Made by a program: the position numbers and the translations under genes. A stretch of 41,112 bases of DNA, taken from the NCBI GenBank assembly GCA_900540685.1, contig UQGS01000015.1:1-41112 (forward strand), in the 5' to 3' direction. This document shows, in pieces, positions 1 through 8,415 of this stretch. The stretch's first letter is position 1. The number at the start of each line of letters is the position of its first letter. The notes beneath the pieces were generated by a model. It was not told where the DNA came from, searched no databases, and saw nothing but the letters and a program-made list of their open reading frames with translations. The stretch is from an uncultured Catenibacterium sp. (GTDB lineage Bacteria; Bacillota_I; Bacilli_A; Erysipelotrichales; Coprobacillaceae).

Positions 1-45
1 CTTGAGTTAGAGTGCTATAAAGTAGAAAATCAGGCGTTAAGCTAA
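1..45 (+). CDS. Possible C-terminal end of an upstream gene (partial)
   Basis: Frame 1 is open from the window edge to a TAA at 43-45 and would encode 14 residues ending in ENQALS. The next 78 bases are AT-rich and non-coding in appearance before the following gene. Only the tail is visible, so no function can be given. An open run this short can occur by chance. Confidence 0.3.
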   Translation, partial: LELECYKVENQALS

Positions 46-123
46 ATTTAATGATCGAATAGCAACATTTTTCTTAAACTGAGCGAAAAATAATATAACA
101 TTGTATGTAAGAGAGGGTCTATT

Positions 124-474
124 ATGAGAAAAATTCTGAATTATTTTACTGGTTCAATCATCACATTCCTATTTCTAATATTTAATGATCTTGATGCAAT
201 TCCATCAAAATATCGTCTAGGAATAGCCGCACTTGTCTTTATTTTTGACGCGGTAGTATTTGCTTATGAACTTATTGATAGTATGAAGCAGAATAAATCC
301 GCAAAAGTATTACTGCAGGAGAATATCTGTATGATCATTATGGTTATGATTTTGTTGATTTTGAGAATGAGTCATCTTTCTCAAGAATGTAAGTTTGTGA
401 TTGCAGGAGTGGTAGTCTGTTATATTATAATAAGTATAATCTATAATCATAAGAAAAAGGTGGAAATTGAATAA
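124..474 (+). CDS. Small integral membrane protein, unknown function
   Basis: The protein has 116 residues. It has about four hydrophobic stretches, at roughly residues 9-20, 33-48, 68-80 and 90-106, and a lysine-rich C-terminus, so it should sit in the cytoplasmic membrane. An AGAGAGGG ribosome binding site ends a few bases before the ATG at 124. It stands alone and converges on the ABC genes to its right, sharing a bidirectional terminator with them. I do not recognise the family. An accessory or immunity role for the neighbouring bacteriocin-type transporter is conceivable but nothing in the sequence proves it. Confidence 0.7.
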   Translation: MRKILNYFTGSIITFLFLIFNDLDAIPSKYRLGIAALVFIFDAVVFAYELIDSMKQNKSAKVLLQENICMIIMVMILLILRMSHLSQECKFVIAGVVVCYIIISIIYNHKKKVEIE

Positions 475-485
475 TCCACCTTTTT
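454..485. terminator. Bidirectional intrinsic terminator
   Basis: An 11-bp perfect inverted repeat (AAAAAGGTGGA at 454-464, TCCACCTTTTT at 475-485) surrounds the stop codon of the left gene. The A-run and T-run make it usable on both strands between convergent genes. Confidence 0.85.
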
Positions 486-488
486 AGC

Positions 489-1085
489 TTATAGTTTAAT
501 TTCTTCATCACATCTTGAAGCAAGCTCTAAATCATGTGTGACCATAATGACTATCTTACCTTTTCTAGATAACTTATAGAGAATATCAAAGACGATATCT
601 CTATTTTCTTTATCTAGGTTACCTGTTGGTTCGTCACATAATATGATTTTTGTATCATGTAATAAGAGTCTTGCCAGGGCAATTCTTTGCTGCTGTCCAC
701 CTGATAACTTATATATCTTTTGTGTTATTGGTGCTTCTATACCGACTTGTTTTAATACCTCAGGAATAAGAGAATACTGATCTTTTTTTAAAATCATCTT
801 TAGATTCTGTTCTATTGTTTCATTCTCTATTAATGCATAATTCTGAAATAAGAAACCAATAGTATGTTTATAAAGTTTCTGAATACTTTTAGGTTCTTTA
901 TCATCTATAAGTATGCTTCCTTGATCTTTCTTTTCTAAGAATCCTAATAGATATAATAATGTAGTTTTACCACAACCTGAAGGTCCAGTAATCGCGTAAA
1001 TATGATTATCTTCAAAGGTATAACTAAAGTCCTGGATAATAGGTTTATCATAACTTTTATATAAATGAGATACTTTTAGACTCAT
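489..1085 (-). CDS. ABC transporter ATP-binding protein, lactococcin-972-type export group
   Basis: This 198-residue protein is a stand-alone nucleotide-binding subunit that would power export by the membrane protein encoded just upstream. It shows a Walker A (GPSGCGKTT near residue 34), a Q-loop within FLFQNYALIENETIEQNL, the signature LSGGQQQR, a Walker B ending CDEPTG, and the switch His in VTHD. The FQN-ALIENET stretch is typical of the ATPases annotated as bacteriocin export of the lactococcin 972 group. Its ATG overlaps the permease stop by four bases (ATGA), so the two are translationally coupled. The substrate is unknown, and no bacteriocin precursor is seen next to it. Confidence 0.85.
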   Translation of the reverse strand: MSLKVSHLYKSYDKPIIQDFSYTFEDNHIYAITGPSGCGKTTLLYLLGFLEKKDQGSILIDDKEPKSIQKLYKHTIGFLFQNYALIENETIEQNLKMILKKDQYSLIPEVLKQVGIEAPITQKIYKLSGGQQQRIALARLLLHDTKIILCDEPTGNLDKENRDIVFDILYKLSRKGKIVIMVTHDLELASRCDEEIKL

Positions 1086-2956
1086 GTTAATTCATCTCCT
1101 TTAAGACAAGAAATTACCTTGATCTTTTCTAAGGCATAAATGAGAAGTAAAGAGAGAAGCCAATCTACCATCAATATCATAATGATCATGATTGGATGAA
1201 TAGTATGAATAAATAATGAAAGTAGAAGCAGTAACACATAACATATACTTTCCAACATAATATATTCCTGATATCTCTTAAAGAAAGAAATACCATGAAT
1301 CTTTAATACAGAAATCTTCATAATTGATTTCTTGAAATAGAAGAAGATATATTCATAGATTAATATCAACATTAAAATAGATGTTAATTGAATAGAAATA
1401 ATATTTTTCTGTATTGTCTTATTGAGTTCTTCTAGCTGTTCATTTAGTGTATTGTAAGGCTTTATGAAGTTAAGCACAGGTGGTATACCTGCTTCTTTAA
1501 GCTTCTTATTGATATTATGTGATGGAATCATATAAAGATAGGGATCATTGTTTTCATCTATCACAATAATAGAATTAATCAACCAGCCGTTATGTTTATG
1601 ATGGGTAGAATAAGAATAAATCTTCTGATTATTCTTAATATATTGAATGGCATATCCATCACCATATTCTTTAATTGAAGAATCATTTTTTCTTGATAGT
1701 GGTACTAATAATGTTTGTGATTGAGGTTTGATAGAATGATTATTGACATCTTTGATATGAAAGAGATCTAATACATTCTGATTCACACGTACACTATTAG
1801 GAATATTATGAAGAATATCTTCATCGAATTGCGCTTGAGATTCTACATAGAGAGAATTCTGTGAATTAATAAAGTTTTGTAGTTTCTTTAATATATCACT
1901 CCAGCCTTGCTGATCAGTGACATATTCTCCCTTAAAGGAATCAATGACAACCATATTCTGCGTTTTTTCTTTTATTGACTGTAAAGTCTTATATTCATAC
2001 TGTGCTTTAGAGATAGAAGAATATAATACAGAAGTCATTACACATAATATACCTACTACAATCACTTTAAAACCAAATAAGACATAGGATTTCATGTCTA
2101 TGAGGTGACTATCTACGATATATTGTTTAATTGAATGACTAGAAATATATAGATAGAATATGAATTCTATAAGGGCATATAAGGCTAATAGAATAAGAAA
2201 TAACAGTCCTTCATACTTCAATAGGATCCAATGATTATTCCCATTATAACCAATCATAAAATCTGTAATAAGACATACAAACCAATAGAAGAATACTAAA
2301 CTGTACCATTCTTGATGATCTAATTGATAGAGAATGGACTTTGAATTGATTCCATGGAGTTTATAGATACCTATATGTTTTTGATAATCAATCATATCTA
2401 AAACCTTTAATAGAATCAAAGACAGCAACAATACAACATAGAGGAAAGAATATTTCATAAGTATATCTTTAAGAAAAATAGAGTACTCTTCTTCATGTAC
2501 AGTATTCTTTTGCACAATTATATTTGGATCATTACTTAAGTAACGCTGTATAGATTGATCATTTGTTAGCAAAGTAATTTCATAAATATGATGCCAGTTC
2601 TTTATTCTCTTATATGTGATTGTTTGTGAACCTGTTAGAGGAGAACCAAACTTCTTGATAGAGGGCTTGATAGGAAAACTAGTACTTGTTTCATAAACAA
2701 GTGATGTATCATTCACATAGTTAGAGAAGTAGTAGGGGATATTTCTATTATCTAAGTATTGAGCTATGTCTTCTTTTTCTTCATTACTTGTACCATATTT
2801 AAATGATACAAGCAGTGTATGATTAGAATGATTAATAGCGGATTGACTTTGTGTATAGAAATACATAACTGAATGATCTAATACAGATATACACAGTAAG
2901 AATACCAACGAGATAAAGACAAAACATTTGAGAAGTCTTTTAATCACATCAATCAC
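1082..2956 (-). CDS. Large ABC permease, bacteriocin-associated membrane protein type
   Basis: The protein has 624 residues. One transmembrane segment near the N-terminus (about 11-30) is followed by an extracellular domain of about 135 residues. Membrane segments follow around 168-190, 218-236, 245-275 and 292-315, then a second soluble domain of about 200 residues, then a C-terminal group of three to four segments. This layout fits the roughly 650-residue 'bacteriocin-associated integral membrane' permeases that pair with short ATPases like the one downstream. The overlap with that gene supports a two-gene operon. Self-protection against, or export of, a peptide is inferred from family context only. 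Confidence 0.75.
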   Translation of the reverse strand: MIDVIKRLLKCFVFISLVFLLCISVLDHSVMYFYTQSQSAINHSNHTLLVSFKYGTSNEEKEDIAQYLDNRNIPYYFSNYVNDTSLVYETSTSFPIKPSIKKFGSPLTGSQTITYKRIKNWHHIYEITLLTNDQSIQRYLSNDPNIIVQKNTVHEEEYSIFLKDILMKYSFLYVVLLLSLILLKVLDMIDYQKHIGIYKLHGINSKSILYQLDHQEWYSLVFFYWFVCLITDFMIGYNGNNHWILLKYEGLLFLILLALYALIEFIFYLYISSHSIKQYIVDSHLIDMKSYVLFGFKVIVVGILCVMTSVLYSSISKAQYEYKTLQSIKEKTQNMVVIDSFKGEYVTDQQGWSDILKKLQNFINSQNSLYVESQAQFDEDILHNIPNSVRVNQNVLDLFHIKDVNNHSIKPQSQTLLVPLSRKNDSSIKEYGDGYAIQYIKNNQKIYSYSTHHKHNGWLINSIIVIDENNDPYLYMIPSHNINKKLKEAGIPPVLNFIKPYNTLNEQLEELNKTIQKNIISIQLTSILMLILIYEYIFFYFKKSIMKISVLKIHGISFFKRYQEYIMLESICYVLLLLLSLFIHTIHPIMIIMILMVDWLLSLLLIYALEKIKVISCLKGDELT

Positions 2957-3046
2957 TCCTTTATATTATCTAATATAAAAATAACACTTTATAATAAAGC
3001 CATTCAATATAAATCATATTTTTACAAAAAAAACAAAATTGAATGT

Positions 3047-3079
3047 AAAAAAAGAGCTGTAATGATTTCATTACAACTC
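3047..3079 (-). terminator. Intrinsic terminator of gdhA
   Basis: Read on the minus strand, an 11-bp stem (GAGTTGTAATG with CATTACAGCTC, one G-U pair) with a 4-base loop is followed by seven T. It lies ten bases beyond the gdhA stop. Confidence 0.85.
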
Positions 3080-3088
3080 TTGTTAGTA

Positions 3089-4432
3089 TTAATAGTTACC
3101 CTGAGCAATCATGGCATCTACAACTTTTTCAAAACCTGCAATATTTGCACCTTTGATTAAGTCATAACCTAAGCCATACTTTTCGGCTGCTGCAACAGAG
3201 TTATTGTAGATATCTACCATGATAGTATGTAGTTTTGCATCTACTTCTTCTTTAGTCCAGCTATAACGCATTGAGTTCTGACTCATTTCAAGTGCAGAAA
3301 CTGCAACACCACCAGCATTTGCTGCCTTTGCAGGACCTAAAGTACCTTCATGACCTGTGAAGTATGCAATAGCTTCTGGAGTAGTAGGCATATTAGCACC
3401 TTCGATAATATACTTACATCCGTTTTCTACTAACTTCTTAGCATCTTCTTCTTCGATTTCATTCTGTGTTGCACAAGGGAAAGCCATATCACACTTAACA
3501 CCCCATGGCTTTTCACCAGCATGGAATTCAGCACCGAACTTTTCAGCATAGTCTTTTAACTTAACATCGTTCTTAGTTCTGATTTCAACAAGGAAGTCCC
3601 ACTTTTCCTGAGTATTGATACCTTCTGCATCATATACATAACCATCTCTACCAGAAATAGTAACAACCTTAGCACCAAATTCAGTTGCTTTCTGAGCAAC
3701 ACCCCATGCAACGTTACCATATCCAGAGCACGCAATAGTCTTGCCTTCATAAGTATCATTGAAGTGCTTTAATACTTCTTTACCATAATAAACAGCACCA
3801 AAACCAGTTGCTTCAGGACGAATTAAGCTTCCGCCAAATGGTAAAGCCTTACCAGTTAAAACACCATTTTCATAAGCATCTTTAATTCTCTTATACTGTC
3901 CAAATAAGTATCCGATTTCTCTTCCACCTACACCGATATCACCAGCAGGTACGTCTACGCTAGGACCGATATGACGGTATAATTCAGTCATGAATGACTG
4001 ACAGAAACGCATTACTTCAGCATCACTCTTACCTTGTGGATCAAAGTCAGAACCACCTTTACCACCACCGATTGGTAAAGTTGTAAGAGAGTTCTTTAAG
4101 ATCTGTTCAAGACCTAAGAATTTAATAATACCTAGGTTTACTGAAGGATGGAATCTTAAACCACCTTTGTAAGGACCGATTGCGCTAGAGAACTGTACAC
4201 GGTAACCTCTGTTCACAATAGTCTTACCTTCATCATTAACCCAAGGGACTTTAAACATAATAACTCTTTCAGGTTCAGTAAATCTTTCAAGGATAGCCAT
4301 ATTTTCATATTCAGGGTGTGCTTCAATAACTGGTTCCAAACTCTTTAAAATGTTTGTAGCCGCTTCAATGAATTCTGGCTGATCAGCATTCTTTTCTTTT
4401 AATTCTGTTAAAACCTTATCAACATATTTCAT
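3089..4432 (-). CDS. gdhA: NADP-type glutamate dehydrogenase
   Basis: This protein catalyses reductive amination of 2-oxoglutarate to glutamate and is the main ammonium-assimilating enzyme where glutamate synthase is absent. It has 447 residues, the usual size for the hexameric NADP-linked bacterial enzyme. The catalytic-lysine segment PIGGGKGGSDFDP and the following VPAGDIGVGGREIGYL are intact. The cofactor domain carries SGYGNVAWG, and the C-terminal part contains ANAGGVAVSALEMSQN. The ATG follows an AAGGAGGATTTC ribosome binding site. It is monocistronic, with its own terminator. Confidence 0.97.
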   Translation of the reverse strand: MKYVDKVLTELKEKNADQPEFIEAATNILKSLEPVIEAHPEYENMAILERFTEPERVIMFKVPWVNDEGKTIVNRGYRVQFSSAIGPYKGGLRFHPSVNLGIIKFLGLEQILKNSLTTLPIGGGKGGSDFDPQGKSDAEVMRFCQSFMTELYRHIGPSVDVPAGDIGVGGREIGYLFGQYKRIKDAYENGVLTGKALPFGGSLIRPEATGFGAVYYGKEVLKHFNDTYEGKTIACSGYGNVAWGVAQKATEFGAKVVTISGRDGYVYDAEGINTQEKWDFLVEIRTKNDVKLKDYAEKFGAEFHAGEKPWGVKCDMAFPCATQNEIEEEDAKKLVENGCKYIIEGANMPTTPEAIAYFTGHEGTLGPAKAANAGGVAVSALEMSQNSMRYSWTKEEVDAKLHTIMVDIYNNSVAAAEKYGLGYDLIKGANIAGFEKVVDAMIAQGNY

Positions 4433-4536
4433 AACGAAATCCTCCTTGAATCAATTATATTATGTGTATAATAGAAATTCTATAAAATAAGAAATTATTA
4501 TCACAAAGATAAAATAAGGGTTTAAGTAATAAAAAA

Positions 4537-4580
4537 CTAGAATTTATGGGTTTTGTCTAAAAATAGGCAGAAAATTCTAG
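4537..4580. repeat. 9-bp inverted repeat in the gdhA upstream region
   Basis: CTAGAATTT at 4537-4545 is the exact reverse complement of AAATTCTAG at 4572-4580, separated by 26 bases, in the 256-base gap between gdhA and the next, divergent gene. It might be an operator or a hairpin. The AT-rich context lowers confidence. Confidence 0.35.
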
Positions 4581-4641
4581 CTTGATAGGTGACAAGATGA
4601 AAGCTGATACAATGATTGATGTACTATATATTTTTGGGGGA

Positions 4642-4650
4642 TGGTATAAT
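4642..4650 (+). promoter_or_regulatory. Extended -10 promoter for the zinc-ribbon-like gene
   Basis: TGGTATAAT is a perfect extended -10 element, 39 bases before the start codon. No good -35 is seen at the expected place, as is usual for extended -10 promoters. Confidence 0.65.
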
Positions 4651-4688
4651 ACGTATATAGAAAACCTTTTGTTGGAGGAGGGATTGAA

Positions 4689-4925
4689 ATGGAATTTGAC
4701 AAATGTCCTTATTGTTCAGGTAAATTGATTCATGGCTATATCAAAACAAGAGGAGAGGCTTTGACATGGTCAACGGATTCTAAAATACCAGTTTTTCCAG
4801 ATTGCTGGCATTATTTCCAGGAAGATGTCAAATTAGGTAATTTCCGTTATTTCAAAGGTGATAAAATCGATGCATACAGATGTGATACATGTCATGTCAT
4901 TATCATAGCCGGCAACAAGGAATAA
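4689..4925 (+). CDS. Small CxxC zinc-ribbon-like protein (DUF6487-like)
   Basis: The protein has 78 residues. A CPYC pair near residue 6 and a CDTC pair near residue 65 could bind one zinc. A central GYIKTRGEALTW stretch is like that of the PF20097 (DUF6487) family of small Firmicute proteins. GGAGGAGGGATTGAA precedes the ATG. It has its own promoter and shares a terminator with the convergent aquaporin gene. No function is known for the family. Confidence 0.75.
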   Translation: MEFDKCPYCSGKLIHGYIKTRGEALTWSTDSKIPVFPDCWHYFQEDVKLGNFRYFKGDKIDAYRCDTCHVIIIAGNKE

Positions 4926-4931
4926 AAAAAC

Positions 4932-4955
4932 GAGCACCACATTATTGTGATGCTC
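4932..4955. terminator. Bidirectional terminator hairpin
   Basis: GAGCACCACA and TGTGATGCTC form a 10-bp stem with one mismatch and a 4-base loop. An A-run lies to the left and a weaker T-rich stretch to the right, between convergent genes. Confidence 0.7.
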
Positions 4956-4978
4956 ATTAGATTTTTGAATCAGTTGAG

Positions 4979-5707
4979 TTATGCAATCTTTTCGCCTTTT
5001 AATAACTTATAAACGATATAAGCGACTAAAGCACCAATAAGTGGTGATAATAAAAATACCCATAACTGATTAAGTGCAGTGCCTTTGCCAAGTATCTTCA
5101 TAATAACTGCTGGACCAAATGATCTTGCAGGGTTAATAGAAGCACCGGTAAATGGAATACCTAAAATAGTAACAAGTGTTAAAGCACCACCAATTAATAA
5201 TCCAGATAGTCTTTCTAATCTTTCATCATTTACTACATGTAAGTACACTAATACAAATACAAAAGTTAATACAGATTCTATAAGAATAGCACCTTTTACA
5301 TCTAATGAAATCATACTTAAAGAACTATAACCTGTCTGTCCAATACCTAAAGTAGTAATAGATACACTAGGAATACATTTAAGAATACCAAGTAGTAATC
5401 CACTTGCAAGAAGTGCACCTAATAGTTGTGCTACAATATAAAGGATCATTTCTACGAGAGAGATAGCTCCATTAAAATACATTGCGATAGACACTGCTGG
5501 ATTGACATGTGCTCCTGAAATAGAAGAGAACATATAATAAACGAATGTCATTGCAAGACCAAATACAACTGCAATACCGATAATACCTGCTACTGTACTA
5601 TATGTAGAACCTAATCCTGTAGATCCAAGTAATGCATAAGCTGTAGTACCTAGAAATACAAGTAGGAAAGTACCAAGTAGTTCAGATAGGAATTTCTTGA
5701 TTTTCAT
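4979..5707 (-). CDS. Aquaporin (MIP family), water-channel type
   Basis: This 242-residue membrane channel has six transmembrane helices and both half-helix NPA motifs, at residues 69-71 (GAHVNPAVS) and 192-194 (INPARSFGPA). Glycerol facilitators usually have Asp after the second NPAR, whereas this one has Ser, as in AqpZ-type water channels. A water-selective role is therefore favoured, though small neutral solutes are possible. An upstream GGAGG lies at the usual distance from the ATG. There is no glycerol kinase or glycerol dehydrogenase nearby to argue for glycerol uptake. Confidence 0.9.
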   Translation of the reverse strand: MKIKKFLSELLGTFLLVFLGTTAYALLGSTGLGSTYSTVAGIIGIAVVFGLAMTFVYYMFSSISGAHVNPAVSIAMYFNGAISLVEMILYIVAQLLGALLASGLLLGILKCIPSVSITTLGIGQTGYSSLSMISLDVKGAILIESVLTFVFVLVYLHVVNDERLERLSGLLIGGALTLVTILGIPFTGASINPARSFGPAVIMKILGKGTALNQLWVFLLSPLIGALVAYIVYKLLKGEKIA

Positions 5708-5803
5708 TGAATACCTCCAATATTTTTATGAAATGAGTGTAAGACAAATTCAATAACTTGTCAAATGACCTTAATCCATGTAGAATGTGAAAAGGTGATA
5801 AAA

Positions 5804-6196
5804 ATGAAAAAATTCAAAGATTTTAGAGTAACAGTATTTATGATTGTTATGATTCCTGCATTACTCGCATTATCTATTTATTCCAAAGTTGTATGGCATT
5901 CACAGATGCGTTTTGTCTTAGCTCTTATTATGACAATCACTATCGCATTAATCTGTCTTGCTGGCTATAATCTTCACTTATATAGCGATATTATCATGAT
6001 ATATACATGGAAATATGTCGCATTACTTCCAGAAATGATTGAAGTAAAGGATATTAAATCAATCAAGGCAGTAAGTAAACATAAGATCAAGATTGCGCAT
6101 AAGTATATTTCTTATGCTTATGTGAGTAATAGTGAAGAGTTCATGGAAAACTATCAATTATTACAGGAATCTGCACAAGAACAAGAAAATATGTAA
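5804..6196 (+). CDS. Small membrane-anchored protein, unknown function
   Basis: The start is placed at ATG 5804, after AAAGGTGAT at 5791-5799, rather than at an in-frame ATG 39 bases earlier that has no ribosome binding site. The resulting 130-residue protein has two transmembrane segments (about residues 11-28 and 35-53). A soluble C-terminal half follows, containing WKYVALLPEMIEVKDI and ending rich in Glu and Gln. The C-terminal half looks like the small PH-like domains of bacterial membrane proteins, but I cannot assign it. It is transcribed divergently from the aquaporin gene. Confidence 0.7.
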   Translation: MKKFKDFRVTVFMIVMIPALLALSIYSKVVWHSQMRFVLALIMTITIALICLAGYNLHLYSDIIMIYTWKYVALLPEMIEVKDIKSIKAVSKHKIKIAHKYISYAYVSNSEEFMENYQLLQESAQEQENM

Positions 6197-6209
6197 AATC
6201 ATGTGAAAT

Positions 6210-6236
6210 ACCAAATGGGCATCTATTTGGTGTTTT
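6210..6236 (+). terminator. Intrinsic terminator
   Basis: ACCAAAT (6210-6216) pairs with ATTTGGT (6225-6231), followed by a T-rich tail, just after the small membrane protein gene. Confidence 0.65.
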
Positions 6237-6244
6237 CTTTTACT

Positions 6245-6277
6245 AAAAAACCATATAGCCGTATGTGACTATATGGT
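6245..6277 (-). terminator. Intrinsic terminator for the minus-strand gene at 6282
   Basis: On the minus strand ACCATATAG and CTATATGGT make a perfect 9-bp stem with a 10-base loop, followed by six T. Confidence 0.75.
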
Positions 6278-6281
6278 CTGA

Positions 6282-6545
6282 TTATTTCTCTTTGAGTACA
6301 GTATACATATTAACTAAAGATAATATGATAGATATACCGAAGAATAGTGTATTGAGACTACTGGAACTTATACCCAATTCATCTATAAGAATAGCTGTGT
6401 TCCACAAAGATATTGCAGCAGATATAGAAATACCTAAAGAAATCAAAACAAGTAGTACGCTATTATTATGATTACGTTTGATAAATAGGAATAAGAGTAA
6501 CTGTAGAATCAATACAATTGAGAAGTAAATGATAGTTGTAGTCAT
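6282..6545 (-). CDS. Small three-helix membrane protein, unknown function
   Basis: The protein has 87 residues and is almost entirely hydrophobic. Predicted segments lie at about residues 5-22, 29-50 and 60-80, with a positively charged loop (KRNHNN) after the first. The ATG is preceded by AGGAGAAGAATC. It has its own terminator and stands alone. I do not recognise it, and it could be an orphan membrane peptide of the DUF family kind. The coding call rests on the ribosome binding site and terminator flanking an intact frame. Confidence 0.6.
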   Translation of the reverse strand: MTTTIIYFSIVLILQLLLFLFIKRNHNNSVLLVLISLGISISAAISLWNTAILIDELGISSSSLNTLFFGISIILSLVNMYTVLKEK

Positions 6546-6780
6546 GATTCTTCTCCTTTCTTTATGCTAAGTATTTTTACAAATATATTGTATCATAATA
6601 ATATCAACGAATATATGTTTGAATAAGTATTGTAGATCTGAATTGTAGAATGAATAATGCATACATACAATGTATTAAAGTGTTCACTATAGATTTGTGC
6701 CAATTACTTTTTTCATCTTATGCAAAAAAAAGCTTTTAGAAGATAATAAGTGTATGATGCCTTCTAGGAGGGTTAAAGAT

Positions 6781-7713
6781 ATGGATTTAGCTATTTCACT
6801 TGCTACACAAATTGGAGCTTTATTTATTATGATAGGAGTAGGATATGTACTAATTAAAACAGATATATGTACAATATCAGAATCAAAACTTTTATCACAG
6901 ATTGTATTATATGTTTCTGCACCTTGTGCAATCATCAATTCATTCCAGATTGACTTGACAGAAGAAAAGTTAAAAGGTTTCTTACTGTCTATTGGTGCAG
7001 CTATTCTTGTACATATTATTTATTATATACTTGCTAAGATACTCACAAAGAAATGTCATTTTAATGCGATTGAATCAATGTCCATCATGTATCCTAACTG
7101 TGGAAACTTGATTCTTCCTCTTGTTTCTATCGTATTAGGGAACGAAATGGTCTTCTATTGTTCAGGTTATATGATTGTACAGACTATATTATTGTGGACA
7201 CATTGTAAGTTCATTATTAGTGAAGATACACACTTTGATTTAAAGAAGATTTTATTGAACATCAATATGATTGCGATTGCAGCAGGTATCATTATGTTCT
7301 TTTTACAGATTAAATTACCTACGATGTTTCAGAGTGCTGTATCTGGTATGGGCAGCTTAATGGGACCATTGAGTATGTTTGTAGTAGGAATGTTACTTGC
7401 TGGTATGAATATGAAGGAAGTCTTTACCAATGTCCGTGCTTATGTAGTATGTCTGCTTCGTTTAGTTGTATTCCCTGCAATTATTCTATTTGTCTTTATT
7501 TTTACAGGTATGACAAAACTATTCCCAAGTGCATCACAGGTATTAATGATTTCATTACTTGCAGCCAGTGGTCCAGCCGCTTCTACTGTGACTCAGTTTG
7601 CGCAATTATATGATAATCATGCTTTTGAAAGTTCAGTTATTAACGCATTATCTGTTCTTTTATGTATTATTACTATGCCAATCATTAATATCATCTATAC
7701 GTTTTTATTGTAA
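6781..7713 (+). CDS. AEC-family transporter (auxin efflux carrier type)
   Basis: The start is set at ATG 6781, after AGGAGGGTTAAAG. The open frame extends 28 codons upstream but without a ribosome binding site. The protein has 310 residues and about ten hydrophobic helices. The family features are LYVSAPCAIINSF in helix 2, YPNCGNLILPLV in helix 4 and a C-terminal AASGPAASTVTQFAQ. Such carriers move organic acids or small amphiphiles in bacteria. The TetR-like gene lies 45 bases downstream, which suggests local control by that regulator. Confidence 0.88.
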   Translation: MDLAISLATQIGALFIMIGVGYVLIKTDICTISESKLLSQIVLYVSAPCAIINSFQIDLTEEKLKGFLLSIGAAILVHIIYYILAKILTKKCHFNAIESMSIMYPNCGNLILPLVSIVLGNEMVFYCSGYMIVQTILLWTHCKFIISEDTHFDLKKILLNINMIAIAAGIIMFFLQIKLPTMFQSAVSGMGSLMGPLSMFVVGMLLAGMNMKEVFTNVRAYVVCLLRLVVFPAIILFVFIFTGMTKLFPSASQVLMISLLAASGPAASTVTQFAQLYDNHAFESSVINALSVLLCIITMPIINIIYTFLL

Positions 7714-7758
7714 AATGTAAAAACAACGTGCATAATAGTGAATATAAGGAGGGCCACA

Positions 7759-8316
7759 ATGTCACAAACTACTAAACGCGCTATTGAAGCGTCATTGAAA
7801 CATTTATTATTAAAGAAGCCTCTTGATAAGATCACTATTAATGATATTGCGGAAGACTGTGGTATCAGCCGTATGACTTTCTATTATCATTTCCAGGATA
7901 TTTATGATCTTGTAGAATGGTCATGTATTCAGGATGCGGAAGAAGTATTACAGGGCCATAAAACATCTGATACATGGGAAGAAGGTCTCTATGCACTCTT
8001 TGGTGCTATCTTAGACAACAAACCATTTGTCACTAATGTTTATCGTTCTGTTAGTCGTGAACATGTAGAAACATATCTTTATAGGATTGTATATAAGTTA
8101 TTAAAGGATGTTGTAGATGAACAGGCTGTAGGAATGAATGTCAGAGAAGATGATAAAGCGTTCCTTGCAAATTTCTATAAGTATTCTTTTGTCGGTCTTA
8201 CATTAGAATGGATCAATAATGATATGCGACAAGACCCAGAACTTATTATCCGTAAACTAGATAAAGCAATCAAAGGAAACATCAAAGCGGCCTTAAAACG
8301 CTATGAAACCTTTTAA
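7759..8316 (+). CDS. TetR-family regulator, DhaS-like
   Basis: The start is ATG 7759, behind AAGGAGGGCCACA. The 185-residue protein opens with a TetR helix-turn-helix, ITINDIAEDCGISRMTFYYHFQDIYDLVEW (residues about 25-54, given here as the hallmark stretch from DIAEDCG to TFYYHF). The C-terminal half resembles the domain of DhaS-like regulators rather than drug-efflux repressors. It sits between the AEC transporter and the MCRA homologue on the same strand, so a role in controlling either is likely. The ligand is unknown. Confidence 0.85.
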   Translation: MSQTTKRAIEASLKHLLLKKPLDKITINDIAEDCGISRMTFYYHFQDIYDLVEWSCIQDAEEVLQGHKTSDTWEEGLYALFGAILDNKPFVTNVYRSVSREHVETYLYRIVYKLLKDVVDEQAVGMNVREDDKAFLANFYKYSFVGLTLEWINNDMRQDPELIIRKLDKAIKGNIKAALKRYETF

Positions 8317-8341
8317 ACAAAAACACTATAATGTATAAAGA

Positions 8342-8373
8342 ATAAACATCTTGTATGGGATGTTTATTTTTTT
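8342..8373 (+). terminator. Intrinsic terminator
   Basis: ATAAACATC (8342-8350) and GATGTTTAT (8359-8367) form a 9-bp stem, followed by seven T. Confidence 0.8.
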
Positions 8374-8415
8374 ATATTTTATTTTTTCTATACTATGAGG
8401 ATAGGGGGGATTGCC

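Noticed and set aside
3556..3759. Open frames antisense or out of frame within gdhA
   Set aside because: They lie fully inside a strongly conserved gene, have no ribosome binding site and no recognisable product.
8289..8415. Frameshift joining the TetR and MCRA genes
   Set aside because: A clear terminator and a new ribosome binding site separate them; both proteins have normal ends.
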